Under the pieces are notes generated by a model. It saw only the letters and a list, made by a program, of their open reading frames with translations, was not told the origin of the DNA and did not search any database. The translations under genes were made by a program, and so were the position numbers. A stretch of DNA of 64,000 bases. Origin: Sphingomonas endophytica (GTDB taxonomy: Bacteria; Pseudomonadota; Alphaproteobacteria; Sphingomonadales; Sphingomonadaceae). Position 1 is the stretch's first letter, and every line of letters begins with the position of its first letter. The DNA lies in the NCBI RefSeq assembly GCF_014199415.1, contig NZ_JACIJN010000003.1, positions 62,001 through 126,000 on the forward strand, given 5' to 3'. Below are positions 1 through 7,175 of the stretch, in pieces.

Positions 1-77
1 GAGCCTTGATCCGGGGCCCCGTTTCCCGGCGACCGGGGTAAGAAGCGGGATCCCGGATCAAGTCCGGGATGACGGAG
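1..77. repeat. Palindromic intergenic repeat (family B)
   Basis: Two imperfectly complementary arms, around TTGATCCGGGG (7-17) and CCCGGATCAAGTCCGGGATG (53-72), enclose a GC-rich spacer. The same arm motif recurs near 4347-4437, 41813-41894, 48514-48547 and 62168-62250. The right arm runs into the 3' end of the Sir2 gene. Confidence 0.7.
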
Positions 78-780
78 GGTATGATGTAAGAACCTCATCG
101 ACCCACGCCGGCACCAGTATGCCTGCCGGTCCGCGCCGTGTTTCGTCAAACCACCCGCTGCCCTCCGACCGATCGAGGTTCAACTCCAGCGTCGCTGCGC
201 CATGTTCCCGCGCCAGCCGGACGAACCCCGCTGCCGGATAGACCGCGCCCGACGTACCGACCGACACGAACAGATTAGCGCGCGACAAAGCGTCCGCGAT
301 CCGCTCCATTTGATACGGCATCTCACCGAAGAACACGATGTCGGGTCGCAACGCCGGAGCGCCGCACGCCGGGCAGCCGGTTCGCGGCGGCAACGCCGCC
401 TCCCACACGCGCCGCGCCCCGCACGCCGCGCACAGAGCGGAGCGCAGCTCGCCATGCATGTGCAGCAGCCGCACCGCCCCGGCCCGCTCGTGGAGATCGT
501 CGACGTTCTGCGTGACGATCAGCAACGCGCCGCGCCATTCGCGATCGAGCCGCGCCAGCGCGTCATGCGTCACATTGGGCGCGACCGAAGCCAACGCCGC
601 GCGCCGCAGATCGTAGAAGCGGTGCACCAGCGCGGGATCGCGCACCAACGCCTCGAGCGTGCACACATCCTCGACCCGGTGCCCCTCCCACAACCCGCCC
701 GGCGCGCGAAAGGTAGCGATCCCGCTTTCCGCCGAGATGCCGGCGCCGGTGAGAACGACGATCGTTGGCAGCTGAATCAC
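58..780 (-). CDS. cobB: NAD-dependent protein deacylase, Sir2 family (CobB)
   Basis: This is a class III (Sir2) lysine deacylase that uses NAD+ to remove acyl groups from protein lysines in the cytoplasm. The 240-residue length is usual for bacterial sirtuins. The NAD-binding GAGISAESG motif is at residues 12-20, TQNVDDLH at 90-97 and the catalytic His of the MHG motif at about 109. Two Cys-x2-Cys pairs (about 117/120 and 136/139) form the zinc site, and VFFGE follows at 149-153. The start codon is GTG. The last few codons and the stop lie inside the palindromic repeat at 1-77, so the C-terminal tail was probably replaced when the repeat inserted. No partner gene is adjacent. Confidence 0.93.
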   Translation of the reverse strand: MIQLPTIVVLTGAGISAESGIATFRAPGGLWEGHRVEDVCTLEALVRDPALVHRFYDLRRAALASVAPNVTHDALARLDREWRGALLIVTQNVDDLHERAGAVRLLHMHGELRSALCAACGARRVWEAALPPRTGCPACGAPALRPDIVFFGEMPYQMERIADALSRANLFVSVGTSGAVYPAAGFVRLAREHGAATLELNLDRSEGSGWFDETRRGPAGILVPAWVDEVLTSYPPSSRT

Positions 781-1017
781 CGCCGCATGCTAGGACACAT
801 AGGCAGCCGCGAAAAGGTGGCCTGGCCGCGATCGAGGTCCCGGGCGAATACGGCACCTCTAGGGGCATGCGGGTATTTCTTACAAGAAAGCGACGTACAC
901 CGTATGCCCGTATCGTAACGTTCTTGATGCACGATCTATATCTCAATGCCTTAATGGCGATGTGTATAAATAGCATCGACGCATAGTCTCAATTCAGAAC
1001 AGCAATCGCCAAAGTCT
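781..1017. other. Intergenic region, no gene seen
   Basis: The stretch between the divergent Sir2 and PEP-CTERM genes turns AT-rich from about 870 to 1010, which stands out against the GC-rich surroundings. That AT-rich part probably holds promoters. I could not assign a confident -35/-10 pair or an RNA gene. Confidence 0.4.
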
Positions 1018-1070
1018 CCCGCTCCTCTGTTCAAAAGGGCGGCGTTAAGGCCGCTGCGTAAAGGAGCGGG
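1018..1070 (+). promoter_or_regulatory. Nested hairpin in the leader of the PEP-CTERM gene
   Basis: A 9-bp outer stem pairs CCCGCTCCT (1018-1026) with AGGAGCGGG (1062-1070). It encloses a smaller GCGGC/GCCGC hairpin (1039-1043 with 1050-1054). The structure ends about 50 bases before the ATG at 1121. It has no T-run, so it is not a typical terminator; it may be a structured 5' leader. Confidence 0.4.
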
Positions 1071-1120
1071 GTCGTGCCTGTTGCTCGCACATTCCACTCC
1101 TTCAACGCAGGGAGACTGTC

Positions 1121-2002
1121 ATGATACGAGCACTCGCAACCGCATTAGTGGCAACAAGCGTCGTTGCCATGCCGGTACAGGCGGCTGTCACCTTGGCTGG
1201 AACCGACAAATTTCAGTCGATCCAGATATTCAATCGAAGTGGTGCCCACGCGACCTCGGACACGACGCGAAACACCCCGCTGCGTGATGACGTGAAAACG
1301 GTGGAGACGAACACGCTGCCCAGCTCCGCGATTTCGCTGTCCACCCAAATCAGCACGTCGGATGCGAGTGGGGACACGACTGCTTCGGCCAGCGCCACCG
1401 GCAGCGCGACAGCCGCGTTCGAGTCGGCAGCCAAAGGGACGATTACCTTTGCCGGGACATTCGCCTCCGACGTATCTGGAACCCAGAAAGCTTTTGGGGA
1501 GTCGTTTACCGAGAATCACTTCATTTATCTGTTCTCGTCCGATCAGGATGCGACGTTCACGATCGACTATTTGTTATCGGGTCCGGTTTGCGCGTGCTTC
1601 AAAAACAACTTCCAGTTCTTTGATCGGACCGAATATTCGCCCGACTCGGGTCTGTTGCGCTGGATGGGCGGAACAGATCTGGCGGATAGGGTGTCCGCCC
1701 AAGTCCGAGCCGGTCATATCTATGAGCTGAAGATCGACCGGTCAGACTCGCCCGGACGTAACGAAATACCATATCAGGCGGGCGCGGGATCGACGCGTTT
1801 CTCGAACTCCAGCGTGTTCAGCTTCGCGATCTCCACGGCCAGCGCGGTGCCCGAACCGACGAGTTGGGCGTTGATGATCTGCGGCTTCGGCTTGACGGGA
1901 GCAGCTTTGCGCCTGCGGCGACGGACCGCGCTCCGCCCGCCTGAAGGTCAGGTAGCACCTGCGCCGCTCGAGGCGCAGGTCTCGCTTGCGCCCGCCACGT
2001 GA
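1121..2002 (+). CDS. Exported protein with PEPxxWA-CTERM sorting signal
   Basis: The N-terminus is a typical Sec signal peptide ending near AMPVQAA (residues 17-23). The 250-residue middle has no domain I recognise; it is rich in Ser, Thr and Ala. Near the C-terminus VPEPTSWALMICGFGLTGAA is followed by an Arg cluster, the tripartite PEPxxWA-CTERM anchor that is recognised by exosortase in Sphingomonadales. The gene is preceded by a GGGAGA ribosome site. It is odd that about 25 residues follow the Arg cluster, because these anchors normally end there. The extra tail is encoded across a perfect 9-bp hairpin (1957-1980). The role is unknown; such proteins are usually envelope or matrix components. 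Confidence 0.85.
   Translation: MIRALATALVATSVVAMPVQAAVTLAGTDKFQSIQIFNRSGAHATSDTTRNTPLRDDVKTVETNTLPSSAISLSTQISTSDASGDTTASASATGSATAAFESAAKGTITFAGTFASDVSGTQKAFGESFTENHFIYLFSSDQDATFTIDYLLSGPVCACFKNNFQFFDRTEYSPDSGLLRWMGGTDLADRVSAQVRAGHIYELKIDRSDSPGRNEIPYQAGAGSTRFSNSSVFSFAISTASAVPEPTSWALMICGFGLTGAALRLRRRTALRPPEGQVAPAPLEAQVSLAPAT
1957..1980 (+). terminator. Hairpin inside the 3' end of the PEP-CTERM gene
   Basis: Arms 1957-1965 and 1972-1980 are perfectly complementary over 9 bp with a 6-base loop. There is no U-tract. The position, just past where the other two reading frames stop (1942 and 1953), suggests a transcription-end hairpin now read as coding sequence. Confidence 0.35.
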
Positions 2003-2019
2003 GCGAATAAGCCAGCGCC

Positions 2020-2799
2020 ATGCATCTCGCGCCCGACATCTTCGCGTTCCTCGTCCTCGTCGCGTTCGTCGCGGGCGCGATCGATGCGTTGGCGGGTGGC
2101 GGCGGGTTGCTGACGATCCCGGCGCTGCTCGCGGCCGGCGTGCCGCCGGTCGCGGCGCTGGCCACCAACAAGTTGCAGAGCGCGGTCGGGACGGGCTCGG
2201 CGTTTCTGACCTTCTGGCGCGCCGGGCATGTCGACCTGCGCCGCTTCGCGCTGCCTGCCGCGGGGGCATTCGGCGGGTCGGTCGTCGGAGCCGTCGCGGT
2301 GCAGCATGTCGATCCGCGCTTTCTCGCGGCGTTCGTTCCGGTGCTGCTGATCGCGATGGCGTTCTATTTCCTGCTCGCCCCGCCGATGAGCGAGGCGGAT
2401 CGCCATGCCCGGCTCGGGCGTGCCGGATTGACCGGCGTGACCACCCTGCTCGGCTTCTACGACGGCTTCTTCGGACCGGGAACCGGCTCGTTCCTGACCA
2501 CCGCGCTGGTCGCGCTCGGCGGGCTCGGGCTGGTGCGCGCGATCGCCAATACCAAGTTCCTGAACCTCGCCACCAACGTCGCCGCGCTGAGCGCGATGAT
2601 CGCGGGCGGCAAGGTTCTGTGGCTGCTCGGCGGGGCGATGGCGGCGGCGAACGTCGCCGGCAATCAATGCGGCGCGTGGGCGGCGCTGCGCTTCGGCGGT
2701 AAGGGCGTACGGCTGCTGCTGGTCGTGATGTCGATCGCGCTGACGATCAAGCTGCTGTCCGACCCGGCCAATCCGTTATGGGCGTGGCTGGGCCGCTGA
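2020..2799 (+). CDS. TSUP / TauE-SafE family transporter
   Basis: This 259-residue polytopic inner-membrane protein belongs to the sulfite exporter TauE/SafE (TSUP) family, whose members carry sulfur-containing or organic anions. The N-terminal motif AGAIDALAGGGGLLTIPALL (about residues 19-38) is the family's glycine-rich first repeat. The second repeat, LLGFYDGFFGPGTGSF (about 146-161), is equally typical. About seven or eight hydrophobic segments are visible. The gene begins 17 bases after the PEP-CTERM gene and converges with the L,D-transpeptidase gene, four bases apart. The substrate cannot be told from sequence. Confidence 0.9.
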   Translation: MHLAPDIFAFLVLVAFVAGAIDALAGGGGLLTIPALLAAGVPPVAALATNKLQSAVGTGSAFLTFWRAGHVDLRRFALPAAGAFGGSVVGAVAVQHVDPRFLAAFVPVLLIAMAFYFLLAPPMSEADRHARLGRAGLTGVTTLLGFYDGFFGPGTGSFLTTALVALGGLGLVRAIANTKFLNLATNVAALSAMIAGGKVLWLLGGAMAAANVAGNQCGAWAALRFGGKGVRLLLVVMSIALTIKLLSDPANPLWAWLGR

Positions 2800-2803
2800 C
2801 GGC

Positions 2804-3379
2804 TCAGCGGCTGGCATAGTCGTTGGCGTGCGCCGTGTCCTCGGCATCGCCGCTCGGGAGGAACGCGCCCGCGACATAGGCTTCGTCGGTGACCTCGACG
2901 GTCGCACCGAGCTGCGTCGCGTCGAACAGCTTCTTGGCGAATTGCGACGGCAGGCGGATGCAGCCGTGCGATGCCGGAAAGCCGGGATTGCGCCCGGCGT
3001 GGAGCGCGACGCCGTCCCACGTCAGCCGCTGCATGAACGGCATCGGTGCGTCGTCATAAAGGTTCGAGCGGTGCTGCGCCTTCTTCTGCAGGATCGTGAA
3101 GGTGCCGGTCGGGGTCGGGCGGTCGTCCGATCCGGTCGATACCGAGGAGGCCGCGACCAGTTGCTGCCCGCGGAAGACGTAGGCGCGCTGGTCGGGGATC
3201 GAGATCAGCACGCTGACCCGCCCGGGACGATCGGCCGCGGGGGTCCAGACGAAGCGGTTGGGGGGCAGCGTCGCCGCCGCCTCGGTGATCGCCAGCGCTT
3301 CGCTTCCCGCCGCGGACGCCGGCATCGCGACACCCGTCGTCAGCAGGGCGGCGAGCAGGAAAGGAGCGATTCGGCGCAT
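2804..3379 (-). CDS. L,D-transpeptidase, YkuD domain
   Basis: This exported 191-residue protein has a signal peptide (residues 1-23, ending MPASAA) and a YkuD catalytic domain. YkuD enzymes make 3-3 peptidoglycan cross-links or anchor lipoproteins to the wall in the periplasm. The catalytic signature is complete: HAGRNPGF followed by SHGCIRL (about 129-148), giving the conserved His and the Cys nucleophile. ISIPDQRAYVF (about 60-70) is the usual first strand pair of the fold. No peptidoglycan-binding domain is present. It diverges from a second YkuD-like gene at 3591, with 211 bases between the two starts. Confidence 0.93.
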   Translation of the reverse strand: MRRIAPFLLAALLTTGVAMPASAAGSEALAITEAAATLPPNRFVWTPAADRPGRVSVLISIPDQRAYVFRGQQLVAASSVSTGSDDRPTPTGTFTILQKKAQHRSNLYDDAPMPFMQRLTWDGVALHAGRNPGFPASHGCIRLPSQFAKKLFDATQLGATVEVTDEAYVAGAFLPSGDAEDTAHANDYASR

Positions 3380-3522
3380 GGCGATGGCTTTCCGACTTTC
3401 GTTACGAAGGCCGGCCCGTCCGGCTGTCGTGGATCAGTCAACGCGCGGCGGCCCTTTCGGTGCCGGCGACGAAGCGTTCAGCATCTGCGGCAAATGCGCC
3501 GGGATCAGGCGCAAACAGGAGT

Positions 3523-3586
3523 TAACGTTGACGATAATTAACCCGTTCCATGCTACATCATCGGCATTGGAGCGGGGATTAACGTT
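3523..3586. promoter_or_regulatory. Direct repeat TTAACGTT between divergent L,D-transpeptidase genes
   Basis: TTAACGTT occurs at 3523-3530 and again at 3579-3586 in a locally AT-rich patch just upstream of the ATG at 3591. It may be a pair of regulator sites or part of the promoter. No known box is matched. Confidence 0.3.
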
Positions 3587-3590
3587 ACTC

Positions 3591-4331
3591 ATGATGCACT
3601 CGCAGGATACGGTGTCGTCACGCCGTGCTTTGCTGAAGACCGGCGGATTGTTCGTCGGCGCCTTGATGATCCCGGGCGCGGTGTCGGCCGGCATGCGCGA
3701 CCGCGCGCGCCGCGGCACGCCGGAGTCGCTGATCCCGGATGACTTCTTCCATCCGTCCGCCACGCCGGTCGCCCAGCCCGCGGTTGCCAGCGCGACCGTG
3801 CCGCCGGCGCTCGACGCGCCGGGCGTCAATCCGCAATTGCTGAAGCGCGCCCTGGCGGCGCTCGATCGGCATGGCAGCCGGATCGCCAAGCGCGACCGGA
3901 TCGCGGTGGCGGACTTTTCGGCGGGATCGAGCGCGCCGCGCTTCCACCTCATCAATCTCGAGGACGGACGCACCGTGTCGAAGCTCGTCGCACACGGCAG
4001 CGGCTCGGATCCGGGGCACACCGGCTATCTGCAGCGCTTCTCGAACCAGAACGGCTCGAACGCCTCGTGCGAGGGCGCGTTCGCGACGTCGGATTACTAC
4101 GTCGGCAAGCATGGCCGCTCGCAGCGGCTGATCGGGCTGGACGCGACCAACAACAATGCGCTCGACCGCGCGATCGTGGTCCATGCAGCATGGTATGCCA
4201 ACCCCGACATGATCCGCGAGCGCGGGATGCTGGGCCGCAGCCAGGGCTGTTTCGCGGTCGGCGAGAACGAGCTGACCGAAGTGTTCGAGCGGCTCGGGCC
4301 GGGGCGGATGATCTACGCCGCGAAGGTGTGA
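3591..4331 (+). CDS. Murein L,D-transpeptidase catalytic-domain protein (YkuD_2 type)
   Basis: The open frame extends upstream, but the ATG at 3591 gives a good signal: an Arg pair at residues 11-12, then a hydrophobic stretch ending in GAVSAG, possibly a twin-arginine-like or Sec leader. The C-terminal two-thirds match the YkuD_2 branch: VVHAAWYA followed by GRSQGCFAV supplies the conserved His and Cys. These periplasmic proteins are presumed peptidoglycan L,D-transpeptidases or carboxypeptidases; direct biochemical knowledge of the branch is limited. The reading frame is 246 residues. A second ATG at 3594 is equally usable. Confidence 0.88.
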   Translation: MMHSQDTVSSRRALLKTGGLFVGALMIPGAVSAGMRDRARRGTPESLIPDDFFHPSATPVAQPAVASATVPPALDAPGVNPQLLKRALAALDRHGSRIAKRDRIAVADFSAGSSAPRFHLINLEDGRTVSKLVAHGSGSDPGHTGYLQRFSNQNGSNASCEGAFATSDYYVGKHGRSQRLIGLDATNNNALDRAIVVHAAWYANPDMIRERGMLGRSQGCFAVGENELTEVFERLGPGRMIYAAKV

Positions 4332-4346
4332 GCTCGCCGAGACTCG

Positions 4347-4437
4347 CATCACCCCGGAGGTGATCCGGGGCCGCGCGGCTCTCTTTATTCTCGGTCCCGC
4401 TGTCCTGCGCGGGCCCCGGATCACGTTCGGGGCGACG
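4347..4437. repeat. Palindromic intergenic repeat (family B variant)
   Basis: Left arm CACCCCGGAGGTGATCCGGGG and right arm CCCCGGATCACGTTCGGGGCGA are near-complementary and flank a spacer of about 45 bases. The repeat lies between the convergent YkuD_2 and chorismate mutase genes. Confidence 0.65.
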
Positions 4438-4458
4438 TTTCGCAGCTATGCCTGGCGG

Positions 4459-4761
4459 CTATCGCGCGTCGAACGCCGCCAGCTCATAGGCGATCGACGC
4501 CTCGACCAGCGTCTCCCACATCGCGGCGACCGCGTCGCCGGGCAGGCCGAGCCGCTCCGCCTCGTCGCGGGCCTGCGCGATCACCTGCGCCTTGCGCGCT
4601 TCGTCGCGCACCGCGCCGCGCGTGGGCTTGATGCGCGCGGCGGCGTCCATATAGTCGAAGCGGCGCCGCAGCAGCGCCACCAGCTCGCGGTCGAGCGCGT
4701 CGACGCCGGTACGGACGTCGCTCATCGTGGTGCAATGCTGGCCGGGCAGGATCTCGCTCAT
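4459..4761 (-). CDS. Chorismate mutase, AroQ class
   Basis: This small all-helical monofunctional chorismate mutase converts chorismate to prephenate, the branch point to phenylalanine and tyrosine, in the cytoplasm. The 100-residue protein carries the AroQ pattern: DALDRELVALLRRRFDYMDAAARIK (about 22-46), with the conserved Arg and Lys of the active site, then a C-terminal helix VEASIAYELAAFD. The first 12 residues may not be translated, because an internal ATG (4725) gives a more usual N-terminus MSDVRTG. It is monocistronic and has no visible leader. Confidence 0.88.
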   Translation of the reverse strand: MSEILPGQHCTTMSDVRTGVDALDRELVALLRRRFDYMDAAARIKPTRGAVRDEARKAQVIAQARDEAERLGLPGDAVAAMWETLVEASIAYELAAFDAR

Positions 4762-4941
4762 GCCGCGTTGCTTGGCGACCGGCGCGGCGTCTGTCCAGCT
4801 TGACTTGAGCGCGCTGCCCGGCTAGGCGCGCCGCTTCGCAATCGCCCCCGCATCCCGGTGAAGCGGCGGGCCTGCACCTCGATCCGGGGTGCGGCGCGAG
4901 ACCGGGACCTACGTTGTTCGCTTATTGCAAAAGGTTATTTC

Positions 4942-5556
4942 ATGTCGAAGCGCCATAGCGCCAAGTACAAGCTCGACCGTCGTCTCGGCGAGAACATCTG
5001 GGGCCGTCCGAAGAGCCCGGTCAACAAGCGCGAGTACGGCCCCGGCCAGCACGGTCAGCGCCGCAAGGGCAAGGTGTCGGACTTCGGCATCCAGCTGCGC
5101 GCCAAGCAGAAGCTCAAGGGCTATTACGGCGACGTGACCGAGAAGCAGTTCCGTCACGCCTATGACGAAGCGTCGCGCATGAAGGGCGATACCTCGCAGA
5201 ACCTGATCGGCCTGCTCGAGCGTCGTCTCGACGCGATCGTATATCGCGCCAAGTTCGCGCCGACGATCTGGGCGGCGCGTCAGCTGGTCAGCCACGGCCA
5301 CATCCGCGTCAACGGCGTGAAGTGCAACGTCGCGTCGCGCCGCTGCTCGATCAACGACGAGATCTCGCTGGGCAGCAAGGCGCAGGAAATGGCGCTCGTC
5401 ATGGAAGCGCAGAACCTCGCTGAGCGCGAAGTGCCGGATTACGTGGCGCAGGACGGCAATACCAAGGTGACGCTGGTCCGCGTGCCGACGCTGGACGAAG
5501 TGCCCTATCCGGTGAAGATGGAGCCGAACCTGGTCGTCGAGTTCTACTCGCGCTGA
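4942..5556 (+). CDS. rpsD: 30S ribosomal protein S4
   Basis: S4 is a primary 16S rRNA-binding protein that nucleates assembly of the small subunit body. The 204-residue product begins [14 protein letters not shown]. It contains the S4 RNA-binding region ([31 protein letters not shown], given here in part) in its second half and ends VVEFYSR. An in-frame extension to 4858 is rejected because ATG 4942 gives the family N-terminus and follows AAAGG. Here rpsD stands alone rather than in the alpha operon, which is usual for alphaproteobacteria. Confidence 0.97.
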   Translation: MSKRHSAKYKLDRRLGENIWGRPKSPVNKREYGPGQHGQRRKGKVSDFGIQLRAKQKLKGYYGDVTEKQFRHAYDEASRMKGDTSQNLIGLLERRLDAIVYRAKFAPTIWAARQLVSHGHIRVNGVKCNVASRRCSINDEISLGSKAQEMALVMEAQNLAEREVPDYVAQDGNTKVTLVRVPTLDEVPYPVKMEPNLVVEFYSR

Positions 5557-5602
5557 TCGTCTCCGCCCGGCGGCAGCGCTTGCCGCCGACGGATCGGACA
5601 GG

Positions 5603-5634
5603 AAAAAGGCGGTCCCTTCGGGGCCGCCTTTTTT
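5603..5634 (+). terminator. Rho-independent terminator of rpsD
   Basis: The GC stem GGCGGTCC/GGGCCGCC (one G-T pair) closes a short loop and is followed directly by six T residues. It starts about 50 bases after the rpsD stop. Confidence 0.9.
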
Positions 5635-5852
5635 CGTGCCGGGCGCGGGCGCTGCGCATCCCGGCACCGCGAAGCCGTTCACAAGCACGCAGCAGTCGAG
5701 GCACGGCGAATTGGCGGAACGCCTGACCGCGACGGCGCCTTCAGGGACGCCTTCGCAGCGGTGCGGGGTCGCGGATCAGGAGCGGGCCGGTGCAATGAAG
5801 CAGATGGCCCCAGAAGATTGCCGATCCCCCCCAAGCTCCGGCAGGCGGACCG

Positions 5853-6203
5853 TCAACAACCCGGCAAGGCACGCCGGAAGGACGCCAGCAACGCCGCTGC
5901 CGTCACGGGTTTTTGCAGCACCTCCGCTCGTCCGACATCGCCGCACGCCTGCGGCCACGCCGTGACAAAGGTGACCGGCACGACCGCGAACATCGCGCGG
6001 ATCGCCTTGATGGCGGACGGCCCCGTCCCGTCCGACAATCGAACGTCCGACGTGATGAAATCGGGACGACGCGCTTGCGCCGCGGCGATGGCGTCGGTTT
6101 CGGTGGTGGCGATCGTGACCGAGCGCGCCCCGCCTGCGCGGAGCACGTCCTCGATCTGCATCGCGATGTACGGCTCGTCTTCGATGATCAGGACGTGGCA
6201 CAT
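5853..6203 (-). CDS. Stand-alone response regulator (receiver domain only)
   Basis: A 116-residue CheY-like receiver with no output domain. The acidic pair E8-D9, phospho-acceptor D53, T81 and K98-P99 are all present, so it should be phosphorylatable. The start at 6203 is chosen because GGAGGG lies eight bases upstream and the protein then begins MCHVLIIEDEP, as the family does; the open frame extends further. No histidine kinase is adjacent, so its partner lies elsewhere. Single-domain regulators like this often act in phosphorelays or by protein-protein contact. Confidence 0.88.
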   Translation of the reverse strand: MCHVLIIEDEPYIAMQIEDVLRAGGARSVTIATTETDAIAAAQARRPDFITSDVRLSDGTGPSAIKAIRAMFAVVPVTFVTAWPQACGDVGRAEVLQKPVTAAALLASFRRALPGC

Positions 6204-6595
6204 ATCGCGGACCCTCCGGTGAGAGATACGTGACCGGATGGTTTTTGGATGCCCGCGCGGCGACCGGACGGGTCGGTCTACGGCTGCGCACAAGCCAGCG
6301 ATCGCCGGCATCAATGCGATGGTGATCGTGCCCGCCCCCCGGATCGGCACCGAGGGTGCGAACACTACGGAGCGCGCGTGCCCGGCAGGACCAGCCATGG
6401 TCCGCGCCCGCCAACGTCCTGGCCTCGACACGGTGGCCAATCAGCGGCGGGAAGCGACTGACGCGAAAAAGGATGATTATCCGGCCGCAGCGATTGGCTG
6501 CACACGATTACCCGCAACCGGCGAGCAGCGCGGGACGGACTGTCGGCAAAGTAAGGATGATGCCGCTAGCGCGATACGCCAACGCGGGACGGGAA
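6204..6595. other. Intergenic region, no gene seen
   Basis: About 390 bases upstream of the response regulator. Open frames crossing it lack family features, and one reads through tRNA-Ala. No hairpin with a T-run or familiar operator was recognised. Confidence 0.4.
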
Positions 6596-6671
6596 TGGTG
6601 GAGCCGAGGGGGATCGAACCCCTGACCTTCGCAATGCCATTGCGACGCTCTCCCAGCTGAGCTACGGCCCC
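6596..6671 (-). tRNA. tRNA-Ala (anticodon GGC)
   Basis: The cloverleaf is complete. The acceptor GGGGCCG pairs with CGGCTCC, giving the G3-U70 pair that marks alanine tRNAs. The anticodon loop ATGGCAT reads GGC, the T-loop is GTTCGATC, the discriminator is A73 and CCA is encoded. Confidence 0.97.
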
Positions 6672-6684
6672 ATTCCGTCCGGGA

Positions 6685-6746
6685 GGCAGCCCACTAACCG
6701 GGGGCTGCCGGCTTGGCAAGCGGCAATTTCACCGCTCGCCAAGCTT
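6685..6746. terminator. Tandem hairpins between FYDLN gene and tRNA-Ala
   Basis: Two adjacent inverted repeats are visible: GGCAGCCC paired with GGGCTGCC, and CTTGGCAAGCGG paired with CCGCTCGCCAAG (one mismatch). The second is followed by TTTTT on the plus strand. They may end the minus-strand FYDLN transcript, although the T-run is on the opposite side. Confidence 0.4.
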
Positions 6747-6755
6747 TTTGGAAGG

Positions 6756-7076
6756 TCAGTTGTTTTCGTCGTCTTCGTTGCTGGTTTCGACGCCCAGATC
6801 GTCGTCGCCGCCGAGATCGACCTCGTCGTCGGGCGAGGGCTCCTCGTCTTCACCGGTGTCCAGATCCTCGTCGTCACCGGCCAGATCGGCGTCGACCTTC
6901 TCCTTGTCGGGCTTGGCGGCCTCGAACGGCAGCGGCTGCTTGGACTTGAGGATCGGCTCCGGCTGCCATGCATAACCGCAGTTGATGCAGGTGACGGGCT
7001 CGTCCTTCTGGAGGTCGTAGAAACGCGTCGCGCATTTCGGGCACGTACGCTTCGTGCCCCATTCCGGCTGGATCAT
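6756..7076 (-). CDS. FYDLN acid domain protein (TIGR02300 type)
   Basis: The protein has 106 residues, beginning MIQPEWGTKRTCPKCATRFYD. Two Cys-x2-Cys pairs (about 12/15 and 30/33) form a likely zinc ribbon around the FYDL motif that names the family. The last 50 residues are strongly acidic (runs of Asp and Glu). The family is typical of alphaproteobacteria and has no established function. The much longer frame reaching 8492 is an antisense shadow of aroA. The gene diverges from aroA, with about 100 bases between the starts. Confidence 0.88.
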   Translation of the reverse strand: MIQPEWGTKRTCPKCATRFYDLQKDEPVTCINCGYAWQPEPILKSKQPLPFEAAKPDKEKVDADLAGDDEDLDTGEDEEPSPDDEVDLGGDDDLGVETSNEDDENN

Positions 7077-7175
7077 GCCGTGAAAAGCCTTTCGGATGGG
7101 TGGATCAAACAGGTTGCCCTGTGAAGTGGCGCGTGCCTTGCCATAGCGCAAGGCGGCTGGCAAGGCGCGGCGCGC

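Noticed and set aside
6238..6660. Plus-strand frame ending with GIEPLTFAMPLRRSPS
   Set aside because: That ending is the antisense of tRNA-Ala and is a well-known annotation artefact.
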